Assembly: GCA_913009895.1 (NCBI GenBank)
Contig: CAJVXY010000028.1
Coordinates: 1 to 35,757, forward strand
Source of the DNA: an uncultured Acidiferrobacteraceae bacterium
GTDB lineage: Bacteria > Pseudomonadota > Gammaproteobacteria > Acidiferrobacterales > SZUA-150
Direction: 5' to 3'
Length of the DNA stretch: 35,757 bases
The notes beneath the pieces are model-generated. The model searched no databases, was not told the origin of the DNA, and was given only the letters and a program-made list of their open reading frames with translations. This document shows, piece after piece, positions 1 through 8,400 of this stretch. The stretch's first letter is position 1, and the number at the start of each line of letters is the position of its first letter. Made by a program: the position numbers and the translations under genes.

Positions 1-472
1 CTCCCGGTTGATAACCGGCACCACCCGCTGTTTCGACGAATATGCCGGTGATCGTGACATCGGAATCATCGGTATCAGCGAATAAAGTACCGCCAACGTC
101 ATTGACTGCATTAAACGAATAGTCCTGCACCGTGTTTCCCTCATTGGTCAGGAGAAAGGTTGTGACCAGTCCTGCCTCACCTGGAGCACCCGTGGTAAAG
201 GTGGCACCAACTTCGGCCAGTGACAGATCAACACGGTTGTCCACTACAAAAGCAGTATCGGTACCGTTGCCCACACCCGATGTCGTGTTCCCTGTAGGAG
301 AACTTTCGATCGGTGTTTGGGCCGTGGTGCCAACATCATAATTGATGGTGGCCCTGTTGGTGATGGATGTAGTGGATGCAGTACCCAGGGCGTGTGCCGA
401 GAACGACACCCCCCAGAGTAATGCAATCACTGGCAACCAGGCCAACATCTTGCTTAGAGTTAATGATTTCAT
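1..472 (-). CDS. Secreted DUF11-like surface protein, partial (C-terminus off the left edge)
   Basis: An open frame runs from an ATG at 472 to the window edge, about 157 codons without a stop. The start has a GAGG ribosome site about 8 bases upstream. Residues 1-28 form a typical Sec signal peptide (KSLTLSKMLAW then a hydrophobic stretch ending SAHA). The mature part is rich in Thr, Asn, Gly and Val. It shares a pattern with the protein at 1428-2432: an early 'IN.A.I.YD.G' stretch, then 'F.VDN', then 'TFLLTN.GN'. That suggests the two are paralogues, and I infer a beta-sandwich surface or extracellular protein of the DUF11 'conserved repeat domain' kind. It is the last visible gene of the minus-strand run that starts at 5140. 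Function is unknown. Confidence 0.75.
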   Translation of the reverse strand, partial: MKSLTLSKMLAWLPVIALLWGVSFSAHALGTASTTSITNRATINYDVGTTAQTPIESSPTGNTTSGVGNGTDTAFVVDNRVDLSLAEVGATFTTGAPGEAGLVTTFLLTNEGNTVQDYSFNAVNDVGGTLFADTDDSDVTITGIFVETAGGAGYQPG

Positions 473-526
473 AATAAATACCTCATTAACATCCATGTTT
501 CATTTGTTGAAAATTAATTATCCAAA

Positions 527-724
527 CTAATTTTTTAATAAAAATCTCTTGCTTGACCACACTGGCCCATCGCGGCACCGTTGTGGCATATTCTTTTTCC
601 CGGGTGGATCGGCCCTGGAAGGGGGTCCGCAACCGGGAGGGCCTGTACTTTCCGGAGGCCCTGTTGGTTCTGGCGGACCCTCGCGAGTTTTTAAGTGGAA
701 AACTTGTTTTGTGAAAATATTCAT
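527..724 (-). CDS. Small Gly/Pro-rich ORF, 65 aa
   Basis: The ATG at 724 has a near-perfect ribosome site, CGAGGAG, five bases upstream, which is the main reason to list it. The product has no signal peptide. Residues 16-42 are a short collagen-like tract with GPP triplets recurring (GPPEPT, GPPEST, GPPGCGPP), encoded by an 18-base imperfect repeat. The C-terminus is basic. It lies between two secreted DUF11-like genes on the same strand, 146 bases past the end of the 871-1377 gene and 54 bases before the next start, but a terminator-like hairpin at 798-855 separates it from the upstream gene. I do not recognise a family. A GC-rich repeat with a chance open frame is the alternative; the ribosome site argues for translation. 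Confidence 0.45.
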   Translation of the reverse strand: MNIFTKQVFHLKTREGPPEPTGPPESTGPPGCGPPSRADPPGKKNMPQRCRDGPVWSSKRFLLKN

Positions 725-797
725 ATTCGCTCCTCGTGCCTTGCACGCAAAATGATTAAATTTGATTTCTCGAAAAATATTTCCAGAATCTTTTCTT

Positions 798-855
798 AAA
801 AAATAAAATGCCGGAGACACCTGAAAAATATTCAGGTGTTTGATTAAAGTCCGGC
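798..855 (-). terminator. Rho-independent-type terminator after the 871-1377 gene
   Basis: Two nested inverted repeats follow the stop codon on the minus strand: an outer GCCGGA/TCCGGC (810-815 and 850-855) and an inner CACCTGAA/TTCAGGTG (818-825 and 831-838). A T-rich run follows the hairpin in the minus direction (798-809). It would end the transcript coming from the P-domain/DUF11 genes. Confidence 0.7.
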
Positions 856-870
856 AATGTGTGGCTAGTA

Positions 871-1377
871 TCATTTCAAAATGGCCCTGAACTGGACGGT
901 GCCTTGATCGCCAGGATTTAATTTTGGTTTGAAGACCCAGCGAATATCCGTGTAATCGCTGGCCGTGGCTGATCGAACTTTTCCACCTTTTGATTTCACT
1001 TTTAATTTTCCTGACTTGGCGAATTTTTTACCGCCATCAACCGAGAAAGTGATATCAGTGCCGGAGCCAAACGCTGAGCCATTTTTGTAAACCATATTTT
1101 TTGGAACCGGATTATTAATAACGATATTAGAGGTCGCATCTTTACTCGTATTTTTAAAATAAATTGTGTAAAGCAATTCATCTCCCGGTGTGACTTTTGT
1201 CGCTTCAACTTCTCGTTGTTGCTTGACACCTTTTTTATTCAGGAATGTTTCTACTTTCCTGACCTCATTTCTTATTTCGATGTGACCTTTTGCCGCATTG
1301 ACCTGGACAGGCGCGGCGAGTAACAAGACTGCGATAAAGCCGGTTATAACAGCGCTATTTACGTTTTTAGTTTTCAT
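871..1377 (-). CDS. Secreted DUF11-domain protein, 168 aa
   Basis: I chose the ATG at 1377 because GGAGATAAAC lies directly before it and a clean signal peptide (KTKNVNSAVITGF...VNAA) begins there; an upstream in-frame start at 1404 would add nine residues without improving either. The mature protein, about 140 residues, is one DUF11-like beta-sandwich: a 'TPGDELLYTIYFKNTS' stretch, then 'NPVPKNMVYKNGSA', then 'FSVDGGKKF', ending with 'LNPGDQGTVQFRAILK'. The same order of motifs appears at the C-terminus of the 902-residue protein encoded at 2432-5140. No membrane anchor or sorting signal is seen, so it is probably exported to the periplasm or outside. It lies 50 bases after the 1428-2432 gene and is followed by a terminator hairpin. 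The exact role is unknown. Confidence 0.8.
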   Translation of the reverse strand: MKTKNVNSAVITGFIAVLLLAAPVQVNAAKGHIEIRNEVRKVETFLNKKGVKQQREVEATKVTPGDELLYTIYFKNTSKDATSNIVINNPVPKNMVYKNGSAFGSGTDITFSVDGGKKFAKSGKLKVKSKGGKVRSATASDYTDIRWVFKPKLNPGDQGTVQFRAILK

Positions 1378-1427
1378 GTTTATCTCCATTTTTAGATTTT
1401 TCATTTCTCTGTTTTCCTTAATTACCC

Positions 1428-2432
1428 TTAGTTAATAGTTACGTCGAAAGTAATGGTTCGTGTTGCCGGTGCGTTGACATTGCCCAGGTTGATGGTGACG
1501 GTGTTGGCGGTAAAATCACCGGCATCGGCATCGACAGCATCGGACATGGCGATAGCATCAAGGGTGATTGAACTGGGTAAATAAGTGGTGTTGACCGGGA
1601 TGACATCGGCAATAGTCAGGCTCTCGGCAATACCGAGGCCAATCACATTTACCTGGACGCTATAGCGTATGGTTGCGCCTGGAATAGGCGAGCAGCCGGT
1701 GGTGCAAGCACTACCATCATCGATTACGTCGGCACTCTTAACCAGGCCAACCGGGTTGGCCTGAACCTCGTAAACACCATTTGCATTAACATCAGCGGTG
1801 GTAGTACCAACAATCGCATCAATCAGGCCGCCATCTCCCTGGCCAGGCAGAATGGTGCCCACCGGACTACCCGAAGCGCCCGGGGTGGTAGACGAGGCAA
1901 TGATTCGGCTGATGCCGGTATTGGTTGCCAGCAGTGCTGCCGGGATGTCGTTGAGTACAAAAATAACAATGGCGTCAACACCGTTGGCATCCAGTACCGG
2001 ATCATTTACGCCAGGCACATAAAGGGTTTCTACCAGGATGCCATCGAAAATACCGTTACCATTATCCAGGTAGATACGGGCATTGAGGGGGTCAAAATTA
2101 TCCCCGGCTATTGCGTTATTAACACTTAGGGCAAAGGTCTCAACACCATTACCAACATTGGTCAGTAAAAAGGTTAATACCTGGTTACTGTCAGGTGAGA
2201 GCACGATAATATTGCCCGCATCCTGCCAGGTGTGGGTGGCGGCAATGATTTCGTCTACCCGAAAGCTGACAGAAGCGTTTACTGTCAAACCTGTAACGGC
2301 GCCAGTATCGTAAGTAATATTTACGGTGTTATTTATTATCGTATTGGCACCAGTACCCACCGCCCAGGAAGAAACAGGCAGCAGTAATCCTGCAAGAAGA
2401 AACGTACTTAATATAAATCGTTTCATGGCCAT
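1428..2432 (-). CDS. Secreted DUF11-like protein, 334 aa
   Basis: The ATG at 2432 overlaps the TGA stop of the upstream gene (TGATG), with AGGG seven bases before it, so translation is coupled; GTG at 2435 or ATG at 2426 are possible alternatives. A signal peptide (KRFILSTFLLAGLLLPVSSWA) is followed by an N-terminal region resembling the gene at 1-472 ('NITYDTG', 'FRVDE', 'TFLLTNVGN'). A Ca-binding-like acidic stretch comes next ('YLDNGNGIFDG'). The C-terminal DUF11-type module contains 'NPVGLVKSADVIDDG', 'PGATIRYSVQVNV' and 'IADVIPVNTTYLPSSI' and ends in a beta strand. No anchor is seen. Together with its neighbours it looks like one component of a multi-protein extracellular structure; this is inference from co-location and shared domains. 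Confidence 0.8.
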   Translation of the reverse strand: MAMKRFILSTFLLAGLLLPVSSWAVGTGANTIINNTVNITYDTGAVTGLTVNASVSFRVDEIIAATHTWQDAGNIIVLSPDSNQVLTFLLTNVGNGVETFALSVNNAIAGDNFDPLNARIYLDNGNGIFDGILVETLYVPGVNDPVLDANGVDAIVIFVLNDIPAALLATNTGISRIIASSTTPGASGSPVGTILPGQGDGGLIDAIVGTTTADVNANGVYEVQANPVGLVKSADVIDDGSACTTGCSPIPGATIRYSVQVNVIGLGIAESLTIADVIPVNTTYLPSSITLDAIAMSDAVDADAGDFTANTVTINLGNVNAPATRTITFDVTIN

Positions 2433-5140
2433 CACTGCACCCTCACGCGAAAACGGAGTTCAAACGATGGATTGCTGATGCCATTGGAGGCGGCAAAGGT
2501 TCCTTTTGGATTAATCCGAATATTGGTGACATTGGCGTCATAACCATTGGCGTCAGGTACCGGGGTGTAATTCCAGGTAGCGCCACCATCATTGGAGAAA
2601 GCCACATCATCGGCGCCGTTACCCAGGCCACCAAAAGTAAAACTCAAAGCACTACTGGTAGCGCCATCAACAAATACAATTGGAGATCCGCCGCCAGACA
2701 AGTCACCAACAAACATTTCTGTGTTGGTTGGGGTCGGGTCAGTGATTCTTATTGAATTCGTATCAACTGTTCCAAAACCCTGGTTGGTGGTTGTAATGGA
2801 ATACAGTTTCCAGGCGCCGGGGATGGCTTTGGGATTGGTGGTGTTATTAACCGGATCGGACTCTGTTATTACTGTTTTGGCAATAATAATATCCGGTGGT
2901 AAAAATACGGTGAAGGTATTCGTCAAAGTGTGGGTGACCGTTCCTTCAGTGCCTTCATTAGCGGTGACGCGCGCAGTCCAGATTCCGACCGGACCCGTTC
3001 CCGGTACGGCATAGATGTATTCGTAGGTCTTGGTCAGAGTGCCGGAGTCCGCAACCTGGGTCATGGCGGCACCGGATACGACTGTGGTTGTCGCTGAATC
3101 AATGAGATCAATATCAGCAGACGTAATATCAAAACTGCCAAAAGGATCACTGACGACCGCCCGAACATAAACCGTACTACCACCATTCACCTGGGTAATA
3201 CTTGTGCCACCAGGATATGCGGCATCATAGAACAAGATACTGTCAACATTGATCACGGTTGATGTGTTGAAATCGACCCGCGAGTTGCTGGTAGCCCCGA
3301 TAGGATTAACCCCTATTCTCCGCTGACCAAAACCTGTGGAATTATTGGTGACCGTTACTATAATCTGAGATCCGCTCAGTATCGTAATGTCGCCAGCTGC
3401 CGGGGTAGTGATGGGGACACTAAACAATTCTTCCTGAGGCGTCCCCCCCAAGGAGATGACACGATTGACAGAGCCGATGGGACTGATGGTTGTCGCACCG
3501 ACTACACTTAAGGTGACAGTGATATTGCGGGCAATAAAGAAAAAATTACCAGTGGCCTGGAGCCACAGGGAAACGGGAATGGTGCCAGCCCCGCGCGTGA
3601 TAACGATGTCTCCCTGGGTTAACGGCGTTTGTGTCCAGCTGGTGGATGTTACCTCGTTAATATCAACCAGAGCTTGAGGTGCAGCAGGGGGTGTTCGTGA
3701 CAAATTCAGGTTGTTGTACAGGTAGAGCTGTTTGTTTCCTGTGGCAGGGCCTGGTACCACAACTGTGATTGTCGGGGCACTCGGTGTAGCGCCGGTACCC
3801 GATGGATTTGTTACGGTTGCGGTGTTATCAATGAGCGCACCATTGGCAGCGGTAGCATCAATGGTGACATCGAACACAATGGTTACGCTGCTACTGGCCG
3901 GTACTGTGATGTTTGTTATATTGAGAAAACCGTTACCATTGGCACCGGTACCCGTACCAGTGGATGAATCCGTAGACCCGCCAGGTGTACTGATGATGGT
4001 GAAGCTATTGACATTGGCCGGGATGTCATCGGTAACACTGACTCCGGTTGCCGTTAAACCAGAAGTTTCATTGAGCGTGATGGTATAGCGTAATACATCA
4101 CCTCTCGCAGGATCGACACCATTTTGGTCAACAACCGTTTTGGTTGAGGTTGCCAGGTTGGATAAAACATTAACCGTTGCCGTTTCGCTTGTGGCCAATG
4201 TTTGCGTGTTATTAAAATTACCGGCAACACCTCTTACCGTGATGTTGGCAATATTAACCGTGGTGCCGCCTGGTACCTGGGGACCACCGGCGACGTAAGG
4301 CCCCATGACAGAGGTGACTGTTGCGCCTGGTGCATAGCTTCCTTCCAGCCCGGTGAGCACACCTAACTGATCATCAGTAGCGGCACCGGCATTAATGACA
4401 AAAGCTTCAGTACCGACGTTGTCTACCGTGTAGCAGTAGTAGACATTACTGCCCACGGCCGCATTAAGTACATCGATTTGGTCAGAGCAGGTGGCGTTAT
4501 TACTCACCCATTTATCGAATACCACAGCGGCATGGGTAACCGTGACACAAAAATTATCGATCGTGCCTGTATCCTGGCCGGCGTTATCGCTGACATTTAA
4601 ATTCCAGATGCCCGTAGGTTGTTGGCCATTAAGAAAAGACAGGACGCTGGAAGGGTCGTAAATGCCATTAATGGCATTAGGCGAAGGATTACAAACGTTT
4701 TCAACTGTGCCATTCCCGGAACCATCTGTGAAAAGCACGGAAAGGTTATCCTGGCTACATCCGAACCCGGTACCCGTGTAACCTGGTCGGTTAAAAAGTT
4801 CGACTGATGAGGCGGCCGGTGAGACCACATCGGCAATCAGATCGCCCACGTAGGTATGGGTGATACCGACATCGACATCAACGTCGTAAATAACACTACT
4901 GACATCGCCCACCGAGTAGGTCAGGCTGGTCGAGGCATTGCCACTAACACCACCAGCAAAGTCTGGGATTGCGACAACAGTGGAGTTACATATTTGGGCC
5001 GCAAAACTGGTGGTTGTGAACAACCAGAAACCCATAGCCAGCAACAGGGAAACGACTGGCTTGCGGAATTGTCCGGGGTTGCGGGTGCGGGTCTTCAGGT
5101 GCCCGGACCGGGCGTAATGTTTTATTATTGTATTTTTCAT
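2432..5140 (-). CDS. Large secreted protein with proprotein-convertase P domain and DUF11 repeats, 902 aa
   Basis: The frame is open from 5425, but the ATG at 5140 gives an extended signal peptide (about 28 basic residues, then 'VVSLLLAMGFWLFTTTSFA') and has AGGA/CGGA upstream, so I use it. Residues about 55-202 are a P/Homo B domain: 'ITHTYVGDLIADVVSP', 'ELFNRPG', 'GIWNLNVSDNAGQDTGTIDNF'. No peptidase domain accompanies it. DUF11-like modules follow, for example 'PARGDVLRYTITLNE' with 'VTDDIPANV', then a Ser/Thr-rich middle part with an LYLYNN-type segment. The C-terminal module ('RITDPTPTNTEMFVGD', 'FSNDGGATWNY') resembles the protein at 871-1377. It is the first gene of the run and overlaps the next gene's start. 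It is likely an extracellular or surface-associated protein. A P domain without a protease suggests binding or assembly rather than cleavage. Confidence 0.8.
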   Translation of the reverse strand: MKNTIIKHYARSGHLKTRTRNPGQFRKPVVSLLLAMGFWLFTTTSFAAQICNSTVVAIPDFAGGVSGNASTSLTYSVGDVSSVIYDVDVDVGITHTYVGDLIADVVSPAASSVELFNRPGYTGTGFGCSQDNLSVLFTDGSGNGTVENVCNPSPNAINGIYDPSSVLSFLNGQQPTGIWNLNVSDNAGQDTGTIDNFCVTVTHAAVVFDKWVSNNATCSDQIDVLNAAVGSNVYYCYTVDNVGTEAFVINAGAATDDQLGVLTGLEGSYAPGATVTSVMGPYVAGGPQVPGGTTVNIANITVRGVAGNFNNTQTLATSETATVNVLSNLATSTKTVVDQNGVDPARGDVLRYTITLNETSGLTATGVSVTDDIPANVNSFTIISTPGGSTDSSTGTGTGANGNGFLNITNITVPASSSVTIVFDVTIDATAANGALIDNTATVTNPSGTGATPSAPTITVVVPGPATGNKQLYLYNNLNLSRTPPAAPQALVDINEVTSTSWTQTPLTQGDIVITRGAGTIPVSLWLQATGNFFFIARNITVTLSVVGATTISPIGSVNRVISLGGTPQEELFSVPITTPAAGDITILSGSQIIVTVTNNSTGFGQRRIGVNPIGATSNSRVDFNTSTVINVDSILFYDAAYPGGTSITQVNGGSTVYVRAVVSDPFGSFDITSADIDLIDSATTTVVSGAAMTQVADSGTLTKTYEYIYAVPGTGPVGIWTARVTANEGTEGTVTHTLTNTFTVFLPPDIIIAKTVITESDPVNNTTNPKAIPGAWKLYSITTTNQGFGTVDTNSIRITDPTPTNTEMFVGDLSGGGSPIVFVDGATSSALSFTFGGLGNGADDVAFSNDGGATWNYTPVPDANGYDANVTNIRINPKGTFAASNGISNPSFELRFRVRVQ

Positions 5141-5833
5141 TCCGTGAAAATTCCTGGGGTGAATTTCTGTTGCAATGAGACATGGTGATGGGCGAACGGG
5201 ACCCATACGCTTGTGTGAATTGTTGGTGGTTTTAAAGATTGCGGTAGCGGCAGAAATTTTATTAATAAAATAACTGCCAGCGATAATAATGCGTTTGATT
5301 TGGTCGATCGTGAACAGGAAGGCACGAACAAACCTCAGCAAGTAGCCGATTAAAAAACTTTCCTTGTTGTGGTATTCAATTCCATAATCCTGTAGTTTTT
5401 TCTGGTATTTCATTATTAAATTCAAAGCCTTACCGTTAAAACTTTAGCTCATGGTTAACAAATTGCTACGTTACTTCTTGTATAGGTAGCAATGTTTGTG
5501 CCAAGTACTCCAGATAAGAAATATGATTAATGCGACATATAAATATTACAATATAACTATATGATTAATATAGAAAAATAAATCACGCTACGTTGTGCCT
5601 CGGACACAGGCTATTAGCCTAATATTTTAATGGGAAAACAAGCGAAATGGAGGGTGCAGGTTAGGAAAATTGGCATATTCACTAATAAATATACGTGAAT
5701 TGCCTGGATTGGCTAGATATGGATCGAGGCAAACTGAAATCAAAAAACTACAAAATTAGTTAGGTTATTAAAACATAACACCAAGTATCATGTTTATAGC
5801 CTACTGATATAGTTAATGAATTTATAGTGTTGT
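5141..5833. other. AT-rich upstream region of the DUF11 run; no confident gene
   Basis: From 5141 to 5425 the P-domain frame stays open upstream of my chosen start, but there is no ribosome site at 5425 and the extension would bury the signal peptide. From 5426 to 5833 the sequence is very AT-rich, with two copies of 'atatgattaat' (5521-5570) and a small hairpin AGGCTA/TAGCCT (5609-5620). It probably holds the promoter for the minus-strand run; I cannot place a promoter with confidence. Confidence 0.5.
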
Positions 5834-6247
5834 TTAGCCGCCCTTAAAGTTTGTCTGGCGCCAGGATTCACAAACCACAATGGCCACCGTGTTGGATAAA
5901 TTCAGGCTGCGGCTGTCGGGTAGCATGGGCAGTTGCAGGCGCTGTTGGTCAGGTAAACCAGACAAAAATTCAGCGGGTAAACCCCGGGTTTCCGGGCCAA
6001 AAATCAGGGCATCACCAGGTTGATATTGAATATCGGTGTAGCGGTTTTTTGCCTTGGTGGTAAATGCCAACAGGCGACCGGGTTTTTGCGCTTGAATATA
6101 ATTATCCAGATTTTCGTGGACATTAAGACTGGCTAATTCGTGGTAATCGAGACCGGCACGACGCAGTTGTTTATCGTTTAAAGCAAAACCCAGGGGTTTG
6201 GCTAGATGCAGGTTATAAGCTGTATTGGCAAAAAGGCTGATGAGCAT
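5834..6247 (-). pseudogene. Truncated trmL paralogue (tRNA 2'-O-methyltransferase, N-terminus missing)
   Basis: The 137-codon frame matches the intact TrmL at 11605-12066 from 'ANTAYNLHL' to the final 'NFKGG', with about 18 differences over about 133 residues. The conserved C-terminal SPOUT knot is intact, with 'IFGPETRGLP' and 'LNLSNTVAIVV'. The first about 20 residues of the family (the 'LYQPEIPPNTGNIIRL' segment) are replaced by 'MLISLF', and nucleotide similarity fades just upstream of about 6225. SPOUT enzymes need this N-terminal strand, so the copy is probably inactive. The start at 6247 has no clear ribosome site. It lies about 5.4 kb from the intact gene on the same strand. The frame is clean, so truncation is recent or some function is retained. 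Confidence 0.75.
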
Positions 6248-6478
6248 AATTTTCAGGCTTGTCGCTTTGTGCCAGCTAGTACTAAGTTTATTCCCGACAG
6301 TGTTTCCCTGGGACCGCGCTTGCTACAAAACTGATGAAATTTCTATCGCCCTGTCAGGTTTTATCCTTAATGGGCTGATAGTCGCTGGTCCTCCCAATCT
6401 TGCCCGCGAGGATACTGATTTTTGTGACCAATAAACGAGCGGGTAAGACAGCTTCTGTTAATAATTTCAGTCCCGATT

Positions 6479-7321
6479 TCAGTTCCGGCGGCCACAAGCC
6501 TTCACGTTGCCGTCAGCATCCACAATCGCCCGGAAATCATACAAATCCCGGGTCTCACCAGTCATTTCGCCCGTGATTTTGCTAATGTGATGGATTGCCT
6601 TAAATACGCGAATGGTGTCGCAAGAACCGGCGCCCGACTCAAGATCAGCTTTCGTCATGGTATGCCTGTACTCTTCAGCAAAGTCTTCGAGCCCATTTTC
6701 AAGAACAACATGCCCGTATTGATTATGTCCAGAACTTAAAAAAAGATGCTCTATAACCTTATCAATGTGCTCAGGAGTAAGGAAGTTTAACGAGATGTAT
6801 CCCCTGTGAGGACCGGGATTATCAAGATCTACGCCGCTTCGATCAATAAAGGAGTTCTTGAAAACCAGGCTATGATAATGCATATCAGGCAATTCGGGAT
6901 TCATGCGGATCAGCTCGAAATACTTTTCGGTCTCCGCTAAATCCACCAGGTCATAATAAACAGGGAGTTTTTGCGCCGCTTCTTCGGACCATGTTATCGC
7001 CTCATTCCAGCTGTCGGCACTCATTTCAAAAGCAGGTATTTCCGGCATTTTGGCAAACAACAAAACATCGGTGCTCTTTACGTGGGCGGTGATAATATTG
7101 GGGTTGTCGTCCCAAAACTCCGGGAATACGAAATCGACAGGAAAGCGCTCATTTCGATAAATTCTTTCAGCGGCGTATTGTTGTTCGAGAGACAATACCG
7201 GGGTGGTGGCAATGCTTTCAGGTTGAGCTGATTCACTTCCGTCCGCCCCACAAGCTGCCAATAAAAAAGAAACCATGATTATGGCCAAGGGAGTTTTACT
7301 TGCTTTGTTGAATAAAAACAT
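6479..7321 (-). CDS. Predicted lipoprotein of unknown function, 280 aa
   Basis: The start has GAGG nine bases upstream. Residues 1-24 form a lipoprotein signal peptide ending in the lipobox LLAAC, with Cys24 as the lipidated residue and a Gly-Ala-Asp after it. The remainder is soluble and acidic, with a Ser/Pro linker (about 25-45) followed by a mixed alpha/beta region. Two cysteines near the C-terminus ('GSCDTIRVF' and 'VKACGRRN') could form a disulfide. I do not recognise the family. It is transcribed divergently from the HTH-receiver gene at 7774. Tandem 17-base repeats at 7348-7382 lie just upstream of its start. It belongs to the block enclosed by the two trmL copies. Confidence 0.75.
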   Translation of the reverse strand: MFLFNKASKTPLAIIMVSFLLAACGADGSESAQPESIATTPVLSLEQQYAAERIYRNERFPVDFVFPEFWDDNPNIITAHVKSTDVLLFAKMPEIPAFEMSADSWNEAITWSEEAAQKLPVYYDLVDLAETEKYFELIRMNPELPDMHYHSLVFKNSFIDRSGVDLDNPGPHRGYISLNFLTPEHIDKVIEHLFLSSGHNQYGHVVLENGLEDFAEEYRHTMTKADLESGAGSCDTIRVFKAIHHISKITGEMTGETRDLYDFRAIVDADGNVKACGRRN

Positions 7322-7347
7322 GATTCTAAACCTCGTAAGTAGTAATA

Positions 7348-7382
7348 ACGGTAATTTAAGAAATTACGGTAATTAAAGAAAT
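7348..7382. repeat. Tandem pair of 17-base direct repeats
   Basis: ACGGTAATT(T/A)AAGAAAT occurs at 7348-7364 and 7366-7382 with one mismatch, an 18-base period, 27 bases upstream of the lipoprotein start. The helical-turn-like spacing suggests an operator, but no regulator is identified. Confidence 0.5.
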
Positions 7383-7773
7383 ATTGATTAAAGTATGGTC
7401 TTGATCCATAAACTGTCAAGGCTGGTTCAACAGAATTTTCTATTTATGTATGTTTAACAGTTAGTTACATGTGGTTTTTAGAAATAACTGTCTACGATAA
7501 ATGCGTATATACATATTGGGATTATTGCTGGTAGGGCGCGCCTATCAAAGGTTAACTGTATAAAATCACATAAAAAACAAGAATATATTACTGTTTTTTC
7601 TGTAGTTGGTGTATTCCCGACTTGATTAGATTTCCATTTGCCCTATTATAGAAATAACGGAAAAAAAGAAAAATACCATCATTATTTTTTTGGGTTAATT
7701 TTTTGTAGATTGCGGATAAATCAAGAGAAGCACTGATATGACTACCAAATCTTTAGAAGAGGGAGTTGAAACA
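7383..7773. other. Divergent intergenic region, no gene seen
   Basis: About 390 AT-rich bases between the lipoprotein and the HTH-receiver gene. There are several candidate -10-like TATAAT-type words but no convincing paired promoter. An in-frame upstream ATG at 7738 of the next gene has only a weak ribosome site. Confidence 0.4.
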
Positions 7774-8352
7774 ATGTACACAACTGTAGAAGCTGCGCGC
7801 ATTGTTGGAGTGACGCCACGTACAATACAATTATGGGCAGATGCAGGCGTACTTTCGGCACGTAAAACTCCGGGGGGACACCGGCGGATTTCTGCCAGTG
7901 TCCTGAAAGCGTTTGTGAATCAACTGGAAGAAAAAGAAAGCAACGAAGAAGAAACCCTACGAGTATTGGTCGCAGAAGATGAGCCCGACATAAGAAAACT
8001 CTATCAAATTACCATGTCCACATGGGATATCCCCTTGCAGCTTACTTTGGCAAAAGACGGGTACGAAGCGCTTATTCGCATCGGCCAGCAGCGCCCGGAC
8101 ATCCTGATTGTAGACTTGAACATGCCTAATATGGACGGTTTTCACATGATCAAGGCATTAAAAAAAGACCCTAACTACCAGGACATGGATATCTTTGTTG
8201 TGTCTGCATTATCTCCTGAAAGTATTAGTAGCCGTGGCGGCTTACCGGATGGTGTGGTGGTATATGGCAAACCCATACCCTTCGAAAAATTGGAGACCCA
8301 CATAAGGGAGCGAGCAACTTCTGTTCGTAAAGCACCGAAAATATTGCAGTAA
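7774..8352 (+). CDS. Response regulator with N-terminal MerR/excisionase-type HTH and C-terminal receiver domain
   Basis: I chose ATG 7774 because AGGGAG lies eight bases upstream and the HTH domain begins right there ('MYTTVEAARIVGVTPRTIQ'); ATG 7738 would add 12 residues. Residues 1-50 are a MerR/excisionase winged helix ('LWADAGVLSARKTPGGHRR'). A Glu-rich linker follows, and about residues 63-180 are a CheY-like receiver with the acidic pair in 'VLVAEDEPD', the phospho-acceptor Asp in 'DILIVDLNMPNMDG' and the conserved Lys in 'VVYGKPIPF'. This domain order is the reverse of most response regulators. It lies convergent to a histidine kinase gene that ends 48 bases away and has its own receiver partner, so it may be a second output of that system. 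Targets are unknown. Confidence 0.85.
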   Translation: MYTTVEAARIVGVTPRTIQLWADAGVLSARKTPGGHRRISASVLKAFVNQLEEKESNEEETLRVLVAEDEPDIRKLYQITMSTWDIPLQLTLAKDGYEALIRIGQQRPDILIVDLNMPNMDGFHMIKALKKDPNYQDMDIFVVSALSPESISSRGGLPDGVVVYGKPIPFEKLETHIRERATSVRKAPKILQ

Positions 8353-8400
8353 TGTAATGTTGGTAGTGTTTATCTTTTTGAAGATTCCGAAGAATTCAGC

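Noticed and set aside
549..755. Plus-strand Gly/Pro-rich frame opposite the 65-aa ORF
   Set aside because: Lacks a ribosome site; it is the mirror of the same GC-rich repeat.
5141..5425. 95-residue N-terminal extension of the P-domain protein
   Set aside because: No ribosome site at 5425 and it would place the signal peptide internally; the ATG at 5140 explains export better.
5834..6247. Functional second TrmL
   Set aside because: The conserved N-terminal strand is missing and similarity stops abruptly upstream, although the remaining frame is clean.
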